DNA from: Paenibacillus amylolyticus | GTDB lineage: Bacteria > Bacillota > Bacilli > Paenibacillales > Paenibacillaceae | Assembly (NCBI RefSeq): GCF_003719335.1 | Contig: NZ_RIAS01000025.1 | Coordinates: 1-49,901, forward strand | Direction of reading: 5' to 3' | Length of the DNA stretch: 49,901 nt | Position numbers and translations under genes: made by a program | In this document: positions 49,058 to 49,901 of the stretch, one piece after another | Numbering within the stretch: the first letter of the stretch is position 1 | Layout: every line of letters begins with the position of its first letter | Notes under the pieces: generated by a model | Seen by the model: the letters and a program-made list of their open reading frames with translations, nothing else | Told to the model about the DNA's origin: nothing | Databases searched by the model: none

Positions 49058-49233
49058 GTGAAAAAAAACTATGCCCTTGATGAAGCTCAAGCAAGCATTC
49101 GAGCAGCAAGATTTGCACCTGAACTCCATTCTATTGAGCGTTATACTTTAATGAGAGATGCCATGGTTAGACTACACACCGCCCGAACTACGGGTACGAA
49201 ATGTCAAAGGGGAGCAGTACATAGATCAGAGAT
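49058..49233 (+). pseudogene. Frameshifted remnant of an unknown gene
   Basis: One frame reads KNYALDEAQASIRAARFAPE and IERYTLMRDAMVRL; in another frame DYTPPELRVRNVKGEQYIDQ follows to a stop at 49233. The two halves look like one small protein with a frameshift near 49165. No start with a good SD is visible. Confidence 0.45.
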
Positions 49234-49247
49234 AAGGAGGTCAGGGA

Positions 49248-49556
49248 ATGGAAATAAAAATGCTGTTTGGCGTGGGTTTGGTCTTCGATACACCTGAATA
49301 CGGAACCATTGTGATGGGGGCAAATGAAGAGTTGGACGATCTTCTTCCTTCAACCATTCAAGAGATGATCGGTGATCAAATCATGATTAAAACAGTGGAT
49401 GGGGAAGAACGAGTATATAACGTTGTTTCTTCTCAGATCAATCATTCGATTGCGGGTAAAAAGAATGTTGGGATATGTTTGGGAAAAGGGATATCGCCAG
49501 ATGAAATAGTGGCTGGTTCAATTGTTTATTATTATTCATCAGAACCAATTGATTAG
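49248..49556 (+). CDS. Unknown small protein
   Basis: 102 residues, strand-rich: LFGVGLVFDTPEYGTIVMGA, QIMIKTVDGEERVYNVVSSQ, VAGSIVYYYSSEP. AAGGAGG at 49234-49240 is 7 bases from the ATG. No family recognised. It follows the remnant by 14 bases. Confidence 0.65.
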   Translation: MEIKMLFGVGLVFDTPEYGTIVMGANEELDDLLPSTIQEMIGDQIMIKTVDGEERVYNVVSSQINHSIAGKKNVGICLGKGISPDEIVAGSIVYYYSSEPID

Positions 49557-49590
49557 TAGTGCAGCATGGGTAAAGAATTAAGAAGGTATC

Positions 49591-49637
49591 GGAAGGTCAA
49601 TTGATTCCCTATGGGATGAAGAAGGACCTTCCTTTTT
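49591..49637 (+). terminator. Intrinsic terminator
   Basis: GGAAGGTC (49591-49598) pairs with GACCTTCC (49625-49632), followed by TTTTT. The gap to 49869 shows no gene. Confidence 0.75.
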
Positions 49638-49869
49638 GTTTTGACATTACAAATACTCGAAGTGTTCAAAGTCCATTGGATCGTATGGACATGAGGGCAT
49701 GCGTATCGAATTTCCTCTCTTTTTCACCAAATTTTTCTTCGCAAAAATCACTGCATAGGTTATCATATACGTAATTCGGATATCAGATAGAATGTGTGGT
49801 ATTTACGAAGTACATAGATTAGATGTTATAAGACATTGGCGCAAGATATTAAGAACCGGGGTGATACCT

Positions 49870-49901
49870 ATGAAGTTCATATTGATATTTGGCCCACAGG
49901 C
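49870..49901 (+). CDS. Start of a P-loop kinase-type gene (cut by the window end)
   Basis: ATG 49870 has GGGGTGAT upstream. The eleven visible codons give MKFILIFGPQA, the start of a Walker-A strand (GPxxxGK) as in shikimate-kinase-like AAA_33 proteins. The rest is outside the window. Confidence 0.55.
   Translation, partial: MKFILIFGPQ

Noticed and set aside
1..49901. Integrase, transposase or phage recombinase gene
   Set aside because: No ORF shows the tyrosine-recombinase R..HxxR..Y pattern, a serine-recombinase domain or a DDE motif.

Overview
The window looks like a piece of a Paenibacillus-type chromosome (low-GC Gram-positive). The evidence is strong Shine-Dalgarno sites throughout, an S-layer protein with three SLH domains, an AraC regulator fused to a siderophore-binding domain (Btr type), a Fur box, a TcyLMN/YtmO sulfur cluster and the remains of an epipeptide (yyd/epe) locus. 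No rRNA, tRNA, CRISPR array or transposase gene was seen.

Region 1 (1-11.64 kb) is the striking part. It is an array of single-gene modules, all on the plus strand, separated by 15 related structured repeats of 92-174 bp. The repeats have the layout of integron attC sites: an RYYYAAC-like box, an inner box (typically TATTCACG), a variable folded middle, the inner complement (CGTGAATA) and a GTTRRRY-like box. The box at the start of each module is complementary to the box at the end of the SAME module, not to its partner in the same repeat. That is the signature of cassettes that were once circles. Complementarity often runs to 14-19 bp, and a second conserved box (near TCGAAGAAGGC) lies outside the attC. 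Fourteen complete cassettes are visible. Cargo includes an APH(3')-like kinase, a P-loop kinase, a GNAT, two serine hydrolases, a lipoprotein, a type I toxin-antitoxin module and several unknown proteins. No integrase lies in the window; array polarity predicts one, if it exists, to the left.

Region 2 (11.64-22.3 kb) continues with small plus-strand genes of miscellaneous function (nucleotidyltransferase, GNATs, DJ-1, SRPBCC, RibD-type reductase, pentapeptide repeat). Clear repeats are gone, but at least two attC scraps and several pseudogenes remain, so it reads as an eroded extension of the array. Region 3 (22.5-29.8 kb) holds small accessory genes, pseudogenes, a histidine phosphatase, an alpha/beta hydrolase and a chloramphenicol-phosphotransferase-like kinase.

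Region 4 (30-34.7 kb) is an operon for uptake and oxidation of a sulfur amino acid compound (binding protein, two permeases, ATPase, LLM monooxygenase), followed by a DinB-fold gene. Region 5 (35.3-37.1 kb) is a TetR regulator divergent from an NAD(P)-binding oxidoreductase. Region 6 (37.2-43.3 kb) is a siderophore-iron locus (Fur box, binding lipoprotein, FhuF-like reductase, Btr-like regulator). It has been partly duplicated, and between the duplicated scraps lies a minus-strand, deleted epipeptide locus that keeps only the ABC transporter intact. Region 7 (43.6-49.9 kb) has a 1204-residue S-layer-type protein built from three 840-bp repeats, then small lipoprotein, membrane and unknown genes, ending in a truncated P-loop kinase gene.
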